From NCBI GenBank assembly GCA_004557385.1, contig SFEA01000001.1:1-64000 (forward strand): a stretch of 64,000 nucleotides of DNA, given 5' to 3'. The DNA comes from Bacteroidales bacterium. GTDB taxonomy: Bacteria > Bacteroidota > Bacteroidia > Bacteroidales > Muribaculaceae. Below are positions 1 through 7,871 of the stretch, in pieces. Under the pieces are notes generated by a model that ran no database searches, had not been told where the DNA came from, and saw only the letters and a list, made by a program, of their open reading frames with translations. Each line of letters begins with the position of its first letter. The first letter of the stretch is position 1. A program made the translations under genes and the position numbers.

Positions 1-177
1 AGCGGTTACAACTTGCATAACCCCACATTGGCGCCGCAGGCGACTATGTGGGGACAGCCGAACACACCCCACCATCAACAACCGCGGCGCGGTTGCAGAC
101 CCAACTGCTAAGGCATCCGTCGAGGACGTTATTTTGTGTTGGGTGCGATTTCTGCGAAAAAGGGCATAATTGTAATT
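1..177. other. Hairpin-rich left edge, no confident gene
   Basis: No gene can be called here. Inverted repeats are visible: positions 21-28 pair with 46-53 (8 bp), 79-85 with 89-95 (7 bp, 3-nt loop) and 99-105 with 138-144 (7 bp). None is followed by a T-run. Two plus-strand frames are open from the left edge: frame 1 ends in TAA at 109-111 and frame 2 in TAA at 167-169. Either could be the tail of a gene entering from the left, but neither peptide end is recognisable. A structured RNA is an equally weak alternative. Confidence 0.3.
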
Positions 178-209
178 TTTGCGTATTCGCCGTGGATTAA
201 CTATCTTTG
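178..209 (+). promoter_or_regulatory. Bacteroides-type promoter for the HU gene
   Basis: TTTG at 178-181 is followed, after 20 bp, by TATCTTTG at 202-209. This matches the Bacteroidetes primary sigma factor consensus (-33 TTTG, about 19-21 bp, -7 TAnnTTTG). Transcription should start near 216, leaving a leader of about 23 nt. It supports the ATG at 239 over the upstream TTG at 179, which would lie inside the promoter. Confidence 0.75.
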
Positions 210-238
210 CATTAAAAAGATGCGAAAAACAAAGCAGA

Positions 239-511
239 ATGGACACCAAAGAACTGATACAGTGTGTGGCTGAGCGTATTGGGCGCAGCGAGAGCGATTC
301 GGCAAAGCTTGTCGAAGGCCTGTCGATAGTGCTTAAGGAGCGCTTGAGCGAACTCGACAGCATTGCCATACCCGGTTTTGGCACGTTCGAGGCCAAAAAG
401 AAGGACGAGCGCATAGTTAACAACCCCAGCAACGGAAAACGCATGCTTGTTCCGCCGCGCGTGGTGGTGAACTTCAAGGTGAGCAACGTGTTGAAGTCGA
501 AACTGAAATAG
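239..511 (+). CDS. HU family DNA-binding protein
   Basis: This is a 90-residue histone-like protein of normal HU/IHF length. Family members bind and bend double-stranded DNA as dimers in the nucleoid. The sequence shows the N-terminal helices, the GFGTFE turn near residue 46, and a DNA-contacting arm with the RIVNNPSNGKR motif, where family members usually have RxxxNPxTG. I chose the ATG at 239 because the upstream TTG in the same frame lies inside the predicted promoter and adds a tail unlike HU. The gene is followed after 11 bp by a second HU-domain gene, so the two are probably co-transcribed and might form heterodimers. That last point is inference. Confidence 0.93.
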   Translation: MDTKELIQCVAERIGRSESDSAKLVEGLSIVLKERLSELDSIAIPGFGTFEAKKKDERIVNNPSNGKRMLVPPRVVVNFKVSNVLKSKLK

Positions 512-522
512 CCTCTTGAGAG

Positions 523-1785
523 ATGAACAAGAAACTTACATTCCCCGAATTGGCTGAGCTGCTGTCGGCAGCCACTAACACCTCGAAGCGCATGAGCGAA
601 CTGGCTCTGCGCGAGATGTTTGCCTTGATTTCGTCGAAACTTGTAGATGGCGAGAGTGTGAAAATCGACGGGTTAGGCGTGTTTAAGGTCACTGAGGTGA
701 GCCCACGCCGCAGCGTGAACGTGAACACCGGCGAAACCATTGAGATACCCGGACATGGTAAAATCAGTTTTGTGCCCGACAAGCGACTCGCCGAGGCGGT
801 GAATGCTCCGTTTGCCTCGTTTGAGTCGGTGGTGCTTGACGACGATGTGACGGCAGAGATGCTGACTGCCATCGATAACGCTGAGCCTGCTGAGCCATCC
901 GCCGAGCCCTCGGAGTTCTCGGAGCTCTCGGAGTTCTCGGAGCCCTCGGAGCTCTCGGAGTTCTCGGAGCCCTCGGAGCCTGCTGCTGAGCCAGCCGCCG
1001 AGCCTTCGGAGCCCTCGGAACCCTCGGAGCTATCTGAGCCCTCGGAGTCCTCGGAGCTCTCTGAGCCCTCTGAGCCCGCTACCGAGCCTGCCGCCGAGCC
1101 CTCGGAGCTCTCGGAGTTCTCGGAGCCCTCGGAGCTTTCTGAGCCTGCAGCCGAGGAGCCCGCCGAGCCGGCTGCCGAGCCTGTTGAGGAAGAAGATGCG
1201 CAAGGTGGCGCTATACATGTGTCTCAAAGCGACGACGATTATTATTACGATGATGACGACGATGAATCGTGGTGGCAGCGTCACCGCACGCTCAAAGGCT
1301 TTTTGATGGGCGTCGTGGCAGGAGCAGCGCTATATGCCGCAGCCGATTTTGCAATTAAATACTATGAGGATAATCGCAAGGTTGTTTCAGCCGAAACCAT
1401 CGAGGCAACCGATGGTGAGGTGGTGGCAGCCGACACTTTGCCAAGCGACACATTGTCAGATAAGGCTTCACCAAAAGATTCGCTGAAACCTACAGCATCC
1501 ACACCGTTGGAGTCGGCAAAATCGACAGCCGTGAAGCAGGTCACCGACACCGTTACCGGCAGCTATTTCCTCACCCGAATGGCTCGCCGTCACTATGGCA
1601 ACGGCCATTTCTGGGTGTATATCTACGAGGAAAACAAAGGCAAAATCAGTAACCCGAACAACGTGAGGCCAGGCACCGTGGTGGTGATTCCGGATGCAAA
1701 GAAATATGGCATCGACAAGGATAACCCACAGAGCGTGGAAGCCGCCAAGCGAAAAGAAGGCGAAATACAACGTAAATTTCTTTGA
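523..1785 (+). CDS. HU-domain / transmembrane / LysM fusion protein
   Basis: A 420-residue protein with an unusual domain order. Residues 1-93 form an HU-like DNA-binding domain with GLGVFKV and a basic arm. Residues 121-222 are a Ser-Glu-Pro-rich repeat, and 237-248 are a run of Asp and Tyr. Residues 258-276 are one hydrophobic helix preceded by basic residues (QRHRTLKG), which predicts the N-terminus in the cytoplasm. Residues about 345-392 resemble a LysM domain (FLTRMARRHYGN, VRPGTVVVIP). The layout places a DNA binder inside the cell and a peptidoglycan binder in the periplasm, so a nucleoid-to-wall tether is a reasonable inference, not shown. It lies 11 bp after the HU gene and ends before a strong terminator. 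Similar HU plus LysM proteins occur in Bacteroidetes without a firm function. Confidence 0.85.
   Translation: MNKKLTFPELAELLSAATNTSKRMSELALREMFALISSKLVDGESVKIDGLGVFKVTEVSPRRSVNVNTGETIEIPGHGKISFVPDKRLAEAVNAPFASFESVVLDDDVTAEMLTAIDNAEPAEPSAEPSEFSELSEFSEPSELSEFSEPSEPAAEPAAEPSEPSEPSELSEPSESSELSEPSEPATEPAAEPSELSEFSEPSELSEPAAEEPAEPAAEPVEEEDAQGGAIHVSQSDDDYYYDDDDDESWWQRHRTLKGFLMGVVAGAALYAAADFAIKYYEDNRKVVSAETIEATDGEVVAADTLPSDTLSDKASPKDSLKPTASTPLESAKSTAVKQVTDTVTGSYFLTRMARRHYGNGHFWVYIYEENKGKISNPNNVRPGTVVVIPDAKKYGIDKDNPQSVEAAKRKEGEIQRKFL
883..1188 (+). repeat. In-frame 9-bp tandem repeats encoding Ser-Glu-Pro/Leu/Phe
   Basis: Residues 121-222 of the HU-LysM protein are built from three-residue units of Ser-Glu-Pro, Ser-Glu-Leu or Ser-Glu-Phe, with Ala-Glu-Pro variants. 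At DNA level the units are close to TCGGAGCCC, TCGGAGCTC or TCGGAGTTC, so near-identical 9-mers follow one another in frame. Such arrays gain and lose units by slippage while keeping the frame, so the length of this linker is probably variable between strains. Confidence 0.9.
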
Positions 1786-1800
1786 CACAAAGCAATAAGC

Positions 1801-1835
1801 AAACGGGCACCCGAAGCATTGAGTGCCCGTTTTTG
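1801..1835 (+). terminator. Rho-independent terminator after the HU-LysM gene
   Basis: AAACGGGCAC at 1801-1810 pairs perfectly with GTGCCCGTTT at 1823-1832, with a 12-nt loop, and is followed by T residues. It ends the HU/HU-LysM transcript before the Bat operon promoter. Confidence 0.88.
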
Positions 1836-1932
1836 GTGATAATGACAACGGAAATTTGCAGGTTTTTAACATTTCTAACTAAATATATCATAAATTAACG
1901 GAGTCGCTTTTTACTATTATTTTTAAAAGTGA

Positions 1933-1940
1933 TAATTTTG
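1933..1940 (+). promoter_or_regulatory. -7 element upstream of moxR
   Basis: TAATTTTG at 1933-1940 matches the Bacteroidetes -7 consensus, 43 bp before the moxR ATG. No exact TTTG lies at the ideal -33 distance, although the region is T-rich. It is the likely main promoter for the Bat operon, because the preceding gene ends in a terminator. Confidence 0.5.
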
Positions 1941-1983
1941 TATCCTGAAACGTGAAACAGAAAAACAAAAACTATATACAGTA

Positions 1984-2982
1984 ATGAGTGAATCAGTTAG
2001 TAATATTCGCGAATTAAACGATTTAATCGCCAGCAAAAGCGGTTTTGTGAATTTGATTACACAAGGAATGAATCAGACCATCGTTGGTCAGAAGCATTTG
2101 GTGGATTCGTTGTTAATAGCATTGTTGGCAAATGGGCACGTTCTGCTCGAAGGTGTGCCTGGTTTGGCAAAGACATTGGCAATCAACACATTGTCGAAGC
2201 TTATCGACGCCAAGTTCAGCCGCATACAGTTCACGCCCGACTTGCTGCCTGCCGACGTAATTGGTACGATGGTATACAGCGTCAAGAACGAGAAATTTGA
2301 AGTGAAAAAAGGTCCGATTTTTGCCAACTTCATTCTTGCCGACGAAATCAACCGTGCCCCGGCAAAGGTGCAGAGTGCGTTGCTCGAAGCCATGCAGGAG
2401 CGTCAGGTGACCATCGGTGACGCCACATTTAAGCTCGATAACCCATTCTTGGTACTTGCCACTCAGAACCCAATTGAGCAAGAAGGCACATATCCTCTGC
2501 CCGAAGCACAAGTCGACCGTTTCCTGATGAAGGTGATTATCGGTTATCCGTCGAAGGAAGAGGAAAAGCAGATTGTGCGCCAGAATATTGCATCAGTCAA
2601 GGCAAACGTGCAAGCACTCATCAAGCCCGAAGAAATTCTGGAAATCCGCAAGATTGTAGAGAAGATTTACATCGACGAAAAGATTGAAAAATATATTGTT
2701 GACATAGTGTTTGCAACACGCTTCCCGAGCGACTGCGGCTTGAATGACCTTCAAAGCATCATCTCGTTCGGAGCATCGCCCCGTGCATCAATCAGCATGG
2801 CAATAGCAGCTCGCGCCTACGCATTCCTTCGCGGACGCGGCTATGTCATCCCCGAAGATGTTCGTGCAATTTGCCACGACGTGCTTCGTCACCGCATCGG
2901 TTTGTCGTATGAAGCTGAAGCCAACAACATCAGTGCTGATGAAGTGGTGAGCGAAATACTCGACAAAATTGCAGTGCCATAA
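1984..2982 (+). CDS. MoxR family AAA+ ATPase
   Basis: A 332-residue MoxR-type AAA+ ATPase. Walker A is GVPGLAKT near residue 57 and the Walker B region reads LADEINRAP near residue 118. The sensor region includes ATQNPIEQEGTYPLPEAQ, which is characteristic of the MoxR group. Family members act as chaperone-like ATPases that work with von Willebrand A domain proteins, which is what the next genes encode. It is first in the Bat operon and separated from the DUF58 gene by 82 bp containing a strong hairpin. The exact substrate in Bacteroidales is not known. Confidence 0.95.
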   Translation: MSESVSNIRELNDLIASKSGFVNLITQGMNQTIVGQKHLVDSLLIALLANGHVLLEGVPGLAKTLAINTLSKLIDAKFSRIQFTPDLLPADVIGTMVYSVKNEKFEVKKGPIFANFILADEINRAPAKVQSALLEAMQERQVTIGDATFKLDNPFLVLATQNPIEQEGTYPLPEAQVDRFLMKVIIGYPSKEEEKQIVRQNIASVKANVQALIKPEEILEIRKIVEKIYIDEKIEKYIVDIVFATRFPSDCGLNDLQSIISFGASPRASISMAIAARAYAFLRGRGYVIPEDVRAICHDVLRHRIGLSYEAEANNISADEVVSEILDKIAVP

Positions 2983-3007
2983 CACTATCATTATAGAATG
3001 GTTTTTT

Positions 3008-3038
3008 GCCACCCCGGGGCACAAGGCTGCGGGGTGGC
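3008..3038 (+). promoter_or_regulatory. Strong hairpin between moxR and the DUF58 gene
   Basis: GCCACCCCG at 3008-3016 is the exact complement of CGGGGTGGC at 3030-3038, with a 13-nt loop. No T-run follows on either strand, so it is not a standard terminator. In an otherwise tightly packed operon it may stabilise the moxR message end or reduce read-through. Confidence 0.6.
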
Positions 3039-3064
3039 GTGAACATAAAATTAAATGAATGGTT

Positions 3065-3940
3065 ATGGATTCGAATGAACTGCTAAGGAAGGTACGGAAG
3101 ATAGAAATAAAAACCAAGGGACTCTCGCAGAACATCTTTGCGGGCGAATATCATTCGGCATTCAAGGGCCGTGGTATGACGTTCTCCGAGGTTAGAGAGT
3201 ATCAGTATGGCGACGACATTCGCGACATTGACTGGAACGTGACGGCGCGTCACAACCGCCCGTATGTGAAGGTGTACGAGGAGGAGCGCGAACTCACCGT
3301 GATGCTGATGGTTGACGTGTCGGGCAGTAAGGACTTTGGCGCCGTGGGCGTGCTAAAGCGCGAACTAATGGCAGAACTTGCCGCCACGATAGCCTTTTCG
3401 GCAATTCAGAACAACGATAAGGTGGGCGTAGTGTTTTTCTCTGACCGCATTGAAAAATTCATACCTCCGAAGAAAGGTCGCAAGCACATCTTGCTCGTGA
3501 TACGCGAATTGCTGGATTTCGTGCCCGAAAACCGCGGCACCGACATCAACATGGCTTTGGAGTTTCTCACCAGCGCCATTAAGAAGCGTTGCACCACATT
3601 CATCATAAGCGACTTCATCAACAGCAGCGACTATTATAAGTCGATGTCGATTGCCAACAGCAAGCACGACTTGATTGCCCTGCAAGTGTACGACAAGCGC
3701 GAGGCCGAGCTGCCTGACGTGGGACTGATGCGCATGATGGACAGCGAAACCGGCGAGGAACGCTGGATAAACACTGGTTCGAAAAAGACTCGCCAAGCCT
3801 ATCAGAAATGGTGGTTTGAGCGCCAGCAACGCATGAACATCACCGCGCAGCGCTGCAAGGTTGACGTGGCGTCGATGGCTACCGACGAAGATTATGTGAA
3901 ATCGCTCATGGCTTTGTTTAAGAAAAGAGGCGTAAGATGA
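3065..3940 (+). CDS. DUF58 domain protein of the Bat operon
   Basis: A 291-residue cytoplasmic protein of the DUF58 family, which is related to von Willebrand A domains. The DUF58 signature is seen near residues 55-62 (GDDIRDIDWN), and a metal-site-like DVSGSKD occurs near residue 88. There is no signal peptide or membrane helix. I chose the ATG at 3065 (MDSNELL), though an in-frame ATG lies at 3059. Its stop overlaps the next gene by the ATGA pattern, showing translational coupling. DUF58 proteins are regular partners of MoxR ATPases, so these two probably work together. The molecular function is unknown. Confidence 0.9.
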   Translation: MDSNELLRKVRKIEIKTKGLSQNIFAGEYHSAFKGRGMTFSEVREYQYGDDIRDIDWNVTARHNRPYVKVYEEERELTVMLMVDVSGSKDFGAVGVLKRELMAELAATIAFSAIQNNDKVGVVFFSDRIEKFIPPKKGRKHILLVIRELLDFVPENRGTDINMALEFLTSAIKKRCTTFIISDFINSSDYYKSMSIANSKHDLIALQVYDKREAELPDVGLMRMMDSETGEERWINTGSKKTRQAYQKWWFERQQRMNITAQRCKVDVASMATDEDYVKSLMALFKKRGVR

Positions 3941-4944
3941 TTGAGAATTTTAGATTGAAAATATTATTTGCATTGGCGGTGGCTGCATTGTGGCTGCCTG
4001 CTGCAGCCGGCAACGTGATTGTTAAGGCAAAACTTGACTCCGCCACGCTGGTGATGGGCAGGCAAACGGCATTGCACATCGAAATTTCGCAGGATAAGAA
4101 CGTAACCGGCTATTTTGTGAATGAAAACGCCGACACCATTGTGAGCAAAGTGGAAATCGCCCGAAAGACCGACGGCGACACCACCGACATCGATAACGGC
4201 AGGGTGATGATTAAGCGTGACTTTATCTTGCAGTCGTTCGACTCAGGCATGTATGTGTTGCCTCCGCTGCAATATGTTGTAGGAAAGGACACTTTCCTCA
4301 CCCCTCACCAGTCGCTCAAGGTGATTGCCGTGAACGTGGACACGTTGAAAACCGTTCACGACTACAAACCGGTTGAGAACGTGCCGTTTAAGCTGTTCGA
4401 CTGGGTGCCCGATGTGATTTCCGACTACTGGTGGGTGTATTTAATCGTGCTGTTGGTGATAGCAATCGGACTGTTTGTCTACTTGAAGTGGTTGCGCAAT
4501 GGCGAGTTGCCGTTGAAGCCTAAGAAGAAGCGCCTGCCACCATACGAAGAAGCCATTTTGCACCTCGAGCTACTCAAGCAGAAACAGTTGTGGCAAGCCG
4601 GACAGGAAAAGATTTATTTCACCGAGTTGACCGATATCCTGCGTGTGTACATCGACCGCCGATTCGGCATCAATGCCGTGGAAATGACATCGTCGCAAAT
4701 CATCGAAGTGCTGCGCACCAACGAGGAAACGCGGGCCGTGAACTCGCTGCTTAACAGCATCCTTGAGGTGGCTGACTTTGTGAAATTTGCCAATATGCGC
4801 ACGTTGCCCGACGACAACGAGACCGCTTATCAGCGCGCCTTGAACTTTGTGAACGAAACCAAACCGGTTGAGCCAGCCCCGGATGCCGAAGGCGAAGCCC
4901 AACCCGAAGAAGATAAACAAGACAGCAAGGAGGTGAAGAAATGA
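3937..4944 (+). CDS. Bat-operon membrane protein of unknown function
   Basis: A 335-residue envelope protein. It has an N-terminal signal-like segment (residues about 8-25, ending near AAAGN), a periplasmic beta-rich region, one transmembrane helix near residues 166-183 (WVYLIVLLVIAIGLFVYL), and a cytoplasmic C-terminal part rich in Lys and Glu. It overlaps both neighbours by ATGA, which places it firmly in the Bat operon between DUF58 and batA. The position and layout resemble proteins with DUF4381-like membrane segments found in other MoxR/vWA operons, but I cannot assign a family with certainty. Confidence 0.8.
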   Translation: MIENFRLKILFALAVAALWLPAAAGNVIVKAKLDSATLVMGRQTALHIEISQDKNVTGYFVNENADTIVSKVEIARKTDGDTTDIDNGRVMIKRDFILQSFDSGMYVLPPLQYVVGKDTFLTPHQSLKVIAVNVDTLKTVHDYKPVENVPFKLFDWVPDVISDYWWVYLIVLLVIAIGLFVYLKWLRNGELPLKPKKKRLPPYEEAILHLELLKQKQLWQAGQEKIYFTELTDILRVYIDRRFGINAVEMTSSQIIEVLRTNEETRAVNSLLNSILEVADFVKFANMRTLPDDNETAYQRALNFVNETKPVEPAPDAEGEAQPEEDKQDSKEVKK

Positions 4945-5933
4945 TTACGTTTGCACATCCCAATTATTTGTGGCTGCTGCTCGTGCTTGTGCCACTTGCC
5001 GTGTGGTATGTGTTGCGCCGCAGGCAGAGCCATGCCACGATGCTCGTGACCTCGCTTTCGCCGTTTGCCAAGCTTGGCACGTCGTGGAAAGTGTGGTGGA
5101 TGCACCTGATGTTTGTGTGCCGCCTGATGGCTGTGGCTTGCCTGATAGTGATTCTTGCACGTCCGCAGACCCACGACAGCTGGTCGACGTCGGAAACCGA
5201 AGGCACCGACATAGTTGTGGCGCTCGACATCTCCACCAGTATGCTTGCACAGGACTTCCGCCCTAACCGCTTCGAGGCAGCCAAAGATGTTGCCTGCCAA
5301 TTTGTCAGCGGTCGCGAAACCGATAACATCGGCTTTGTGATTTTTGCAGCCGAGAGCTTCACCCAAGTGCCAATGACCACCGACAAGGCAGCCCTGATTA
5401 ATGCCATTCAAAACATCGAGATGGGCGCTTTGGAGGACGGTACAGCCATCGGCGACGGCATTGCCACGTCAATCAACCGCATCAAGGAAGGCAAGGCAAA
5501 ATCGAAAAGCATCATCTTGCTCACCGACGGTTCGAACAACACCGGCGTGGTGGCACCGCTCACCGCAGCGTCGATAGCCCGCGAGAAAGGCATAAAGATA
5601 TACACCATAGGTGTGGGCAGCAACGGCTCGGCATTATATCCCGTTGGCACAAACATGTATGGACGAATGGAATATCAGCGCCTGCCGGTGGTGATTGACG
5701 AAGCCACACTGAAGAGCATAGCCTCGTCGACCGGCGGTAAATACTTCCGAGCCACAAGCAAGAACGTGCTCAAAGACGTGTTTAAGGAAATCGATGCCCT
5801 CGAAAAGACGCAAATGGACATTCGCAACTTCTCGCACACCGAGGATAATTACATGCCGTGGGCAATAGCGTTGCTTCTGCTGCTGTGCATCGACATTTTA
5901 AGCCGTTACACCATTCTTCGCTCGATTCCTTGA
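4941..5933 (+). CDS. batA: BatA, von Willebrand A domain membrane protein
   Basis: A 330-residue protein with two N-terminal transmembrane helices (about residues 7-24 and 55-75), a von Willebrand A domain from about residue 90 to 285, and a C-terminal helix near residues 305-325. The metal-ion adhesion site is visible as DISTSM followed by the conserved GTAIGDGI and LLTDGSNN segments. The Bacteroides aerotolerance operon was named from work in Bacteroides fragilis, where loss affects oxygen tolerance, but the mechanism remains unclear. It starts within the stop of the preceding gene and is followed by a paralogue, batB. Confidence 0.92.
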   Translation: MITFAHPNYLWLLLVLVPLAVWYVLRRRQSHATMLVTSLSPFAKLGTSWKVWWMHLMFVCRLMAVACLIVILARPQTHDSWSTSETEGTDIVVALDISTSMLAQDFRPNRFEAAKDVACQFVSGRETDNIGFVIFAAESFTQVPMTTDKAALINAIQNIEMGALEDGTAIGDGIATSINRIKEGKAKSKSIILLTDGSNNTGVVAPLTAASIAREKGIKIYTIGVGSNGSALYPVGTNMYGRMEYQRLPVVIDEATLKSIASSTGGKYFRATSKNVLKDVFKEIDALEKTQMDIRNFSHTEDNYMPWAIALLLLLCIDILSRYTILRSIP

Positions 5934-5991
5934 GCCTTGAAGGTGTGGCACACTCAAAAAAAAGAATTATTTTTAATAAGGTGAATTGATT

Positions 5992-7044
5992 ATGTTTAGT
6001 TTTGCTAATCCAGCATATCTCTATTTGTTATTGCTACTGCCACTTGCGGTGCTTTTGTTCCTGTGGTCGCGCCATACGCGCAAGCGCCGACTGAACAAAT
6101 ATGGCAAGATGGCAAGCATAGCAGGTTTGATGCCCGAGGTGTCGAAATATAAGCCTTGGATAAAACTCACATTGTCGCTGCTTGCGCTTGCTATGGTAGT
6201 GATTATTCTTGCGCGTCCGCGAGCCGGTGCCAAGACAGCAACCACAAAGGTGCGTGGCATAGAGGTGATGATTGCGCTCGACGTGTCGAACTCGATGCGC
6301 GCCTCGTCGACCGACGACCCGCAAGGCGTGAGCCGTCTGCAGCGTTCGAAGCTGATTCTTGAGAAACTCATCGACCGCCTGGGCGAGGACAAGGTGGGGC
6401 TGATAGTGTTTGCCGGCAATGCTTACACCCAGCTGCCCATAACGAGCGATTTCCTTTCGGCAAAAATGTATCTTAGCAGCATCAACACCAATATGGTGCC
6501 CACGCAGGGCACTGCCATTGGTGCAGCCATCAATCTGGCAATGAAATCGTTCACCCAAAACGAGAAATCGGGCAAATCGATAATTATCATCACCGACGGC
6601 GAAAACCACGAGGACGATGCTGTGGGTGCTGCCAAGGAAGCGCACAAACGCGGCATACAAATCAATGTGATTGGTGTAGGCTCGACAAAGGGCGCTCCGA
6701 TTCCGATGGGCGGTCAAGGAAATTTCTTGAAGGACGACAACGGACAAGTGGTGACCACCTTCCTCAACGAGCAGATGGCAATCGACATTGCCAAGGCAGG
6801 CAAGGGCATTTATGTTGGCGGCAACTCAGCCGATGCCGTGACCGATGTCGACGATAATCTGAAAAAACTTGCCAAGGAAGACCTTGAGCGAGTGGTCTAC
6901 ACCCAGCACGACGAGCAGTTCCCCGTGTTTGCATGGTTGGCTCTGTTGCTCGTTATTGCCAATATGCTGGTGGTTGAACGCAAGAATAAGTGGTTAAGCA
7001 AATATAACTTCTTTACTAAAAATGTCAAGGATGCAAAAAAATAA
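5992..7044 (+). CDS. batB: BatB, second von Willebrand A domain membrane protein
   Basis: A 350-residue paralogue of the preceding gene with the same layout: two N-terminal membrane helices, a vWA domain and a C-terminal helix near residues 312-328. The metal site reads DVSNSM, with GTAIGAAI and IITDGENHED further on. I chose the ATG at 5992 (MFSFANPAYL) over an in-frame TTG at 5986. The coding end overlaps batC by 23 bp. The neighbouring vWA pair probably arose by duplication and may form a hetero-oligomer in the membrane, which is inference. Confidence 0.92.
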   Translation: MFSFANPAYLYLLLLLPLAVLLFLWSRHTRKRRLNKYGKMASIAGLMPEVSKYKPWIKLTLSLLALAMVVIILARPRAGAKTATTKVRGIEVMIALDVSNSMRASSTDDPQGVSRLQRSKLILEKLIDRLGEDKVGLIVFAGNAYTQLPITSDFLSAKMYLSSINTNMVPTQGTAIGAAINLAMKSFTQNEKSGKSIIIITDGENHEDDAVGAAKEAHKRGIQINVIGVGSTKGAPIPMGGQGNFLKDDNGQVVTTFLNEQMAIDIAKAGKGIYVGGNSADAVTDVDDNLKKLAKEDLERVVYTQHDEQFPVFAWLALLLVIANMLVVERKNKWLSKYNFFTKNVKDAKK

Positions 7045-7846
7045 CATATTTAAAGCAGCTGTGATTTTTTGCTTGGCGATGGCTTCGTTGCAAGTGACAG
7101 CCAAAGACAATGCCGAGGCACAAAAAGAGGTGAGCATGAAGCGCGAACGCAACTTCATACGCAAAGGCAACAGCCTCTACAACAACAAGCGCTATGGCGA
7201 AGCCGAGGTGGAATATAAGAAGGCACTTCAGGTGAATCCGTCGTCGTCGGTGGCAAACTACAACCTTGCCACAGCGCTCATTCGTCAGGGCGGCGGAGTG
7301 AAAGCCAACGACAAGGAGGACAAAAACAACCCTGTGAATCAGGCACAAACCATACTGAAGAACTTGGTGACCACATGCAGCAATCAGCAGTTGGTGTCGA
7401 AAGCCTATTACAACCTTGGGAACATCGATTTCAACCGCGAGGAGTACAGCGGCGCCATAGAGAATTATAAGAATTGCCTTCGCCGTAACCCCGACGACGA
7501 CAAGGCTCGCGAAAATCTGCGTCTTGCTCAAAAGAAACTCGAGCAACAGCAAAACGAGGACAAAAACAAGAATCAGCAGCAACAACAGCAGCAACAACAA
7601 CAGCAGCAAAATCAAGACAACGAAGACAAGAAGAATAAAGACCAGAATCAGCAGAATCAAAGCCAGCAACGCAAGGACGGCGACAACAAGCAGGATAAGC
7701 AGAACCAGAACGGCATGAGCCAGGACAATATCGACCAGATATTGAAAACCATGCAGAACCAAGAAAATGCTATCCAGCAAAGAGTGAATGCCCAAAAGGC
7801 TCAGCAGCAAAAGGCAAACGCTCGCCGTACCGGTAATCAATGGTGA
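7022..7846 (+). CDS. batC: BatC, TPR protein with polyglutamine tail
   Basis: A 274-residue exported TPR protein. The signal peptide covers about residues 1-27 (ending near VTA). TPR-like helices run from about residue 40 to 175, including a motif of the YNLGNIDFNREEYSGAI type. The C-terminal third is very hydrophilic and dominated by Gln, Asn, Lys and Asp, with a run of 12 Gln near residues 186-197 encoded by mixed CAG and CAA codons. It overlaps batB by 23 bp. TPR domains mediate protein contacts, so BatC is probably a scaffold for the Bat proteins in the periplasm. Confidence 0.9.
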   Translation: MSRMQKNNIFKAAVIFCLAMASLQVTAKDNAEAQKEVSMKRERNFIRKGNSLYNNKRYGEAEVEYKKALQVNPSSSVANYNLATALIRQGGGVKANDKEDKNNPVNQAQTILKNLVTTCSNQQLVSKAYYNLGNIDFNREEYSGAIENYKNCLRRNPDDDKARENLRLAQKKLEQQQNEDKNKNQQQQQQQQQQQQNQDNEDKKNKDQNQQNQSQQRKDGDNKQDKQNQNGMSQDNIDQILKTMQNQENAIQQRVNAQKAQQQKANARRTGNQW

Positions 7847-7871
7847 TTAATTGAATAACATTGTGATAGTT

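Noticed and set aside
883..1188. CRISPR-like appearance of the short repeats
   Set aside because: The units are 9 bp without spacers, lie in frame within a coding sequence, and encode Ser-Glu-x.
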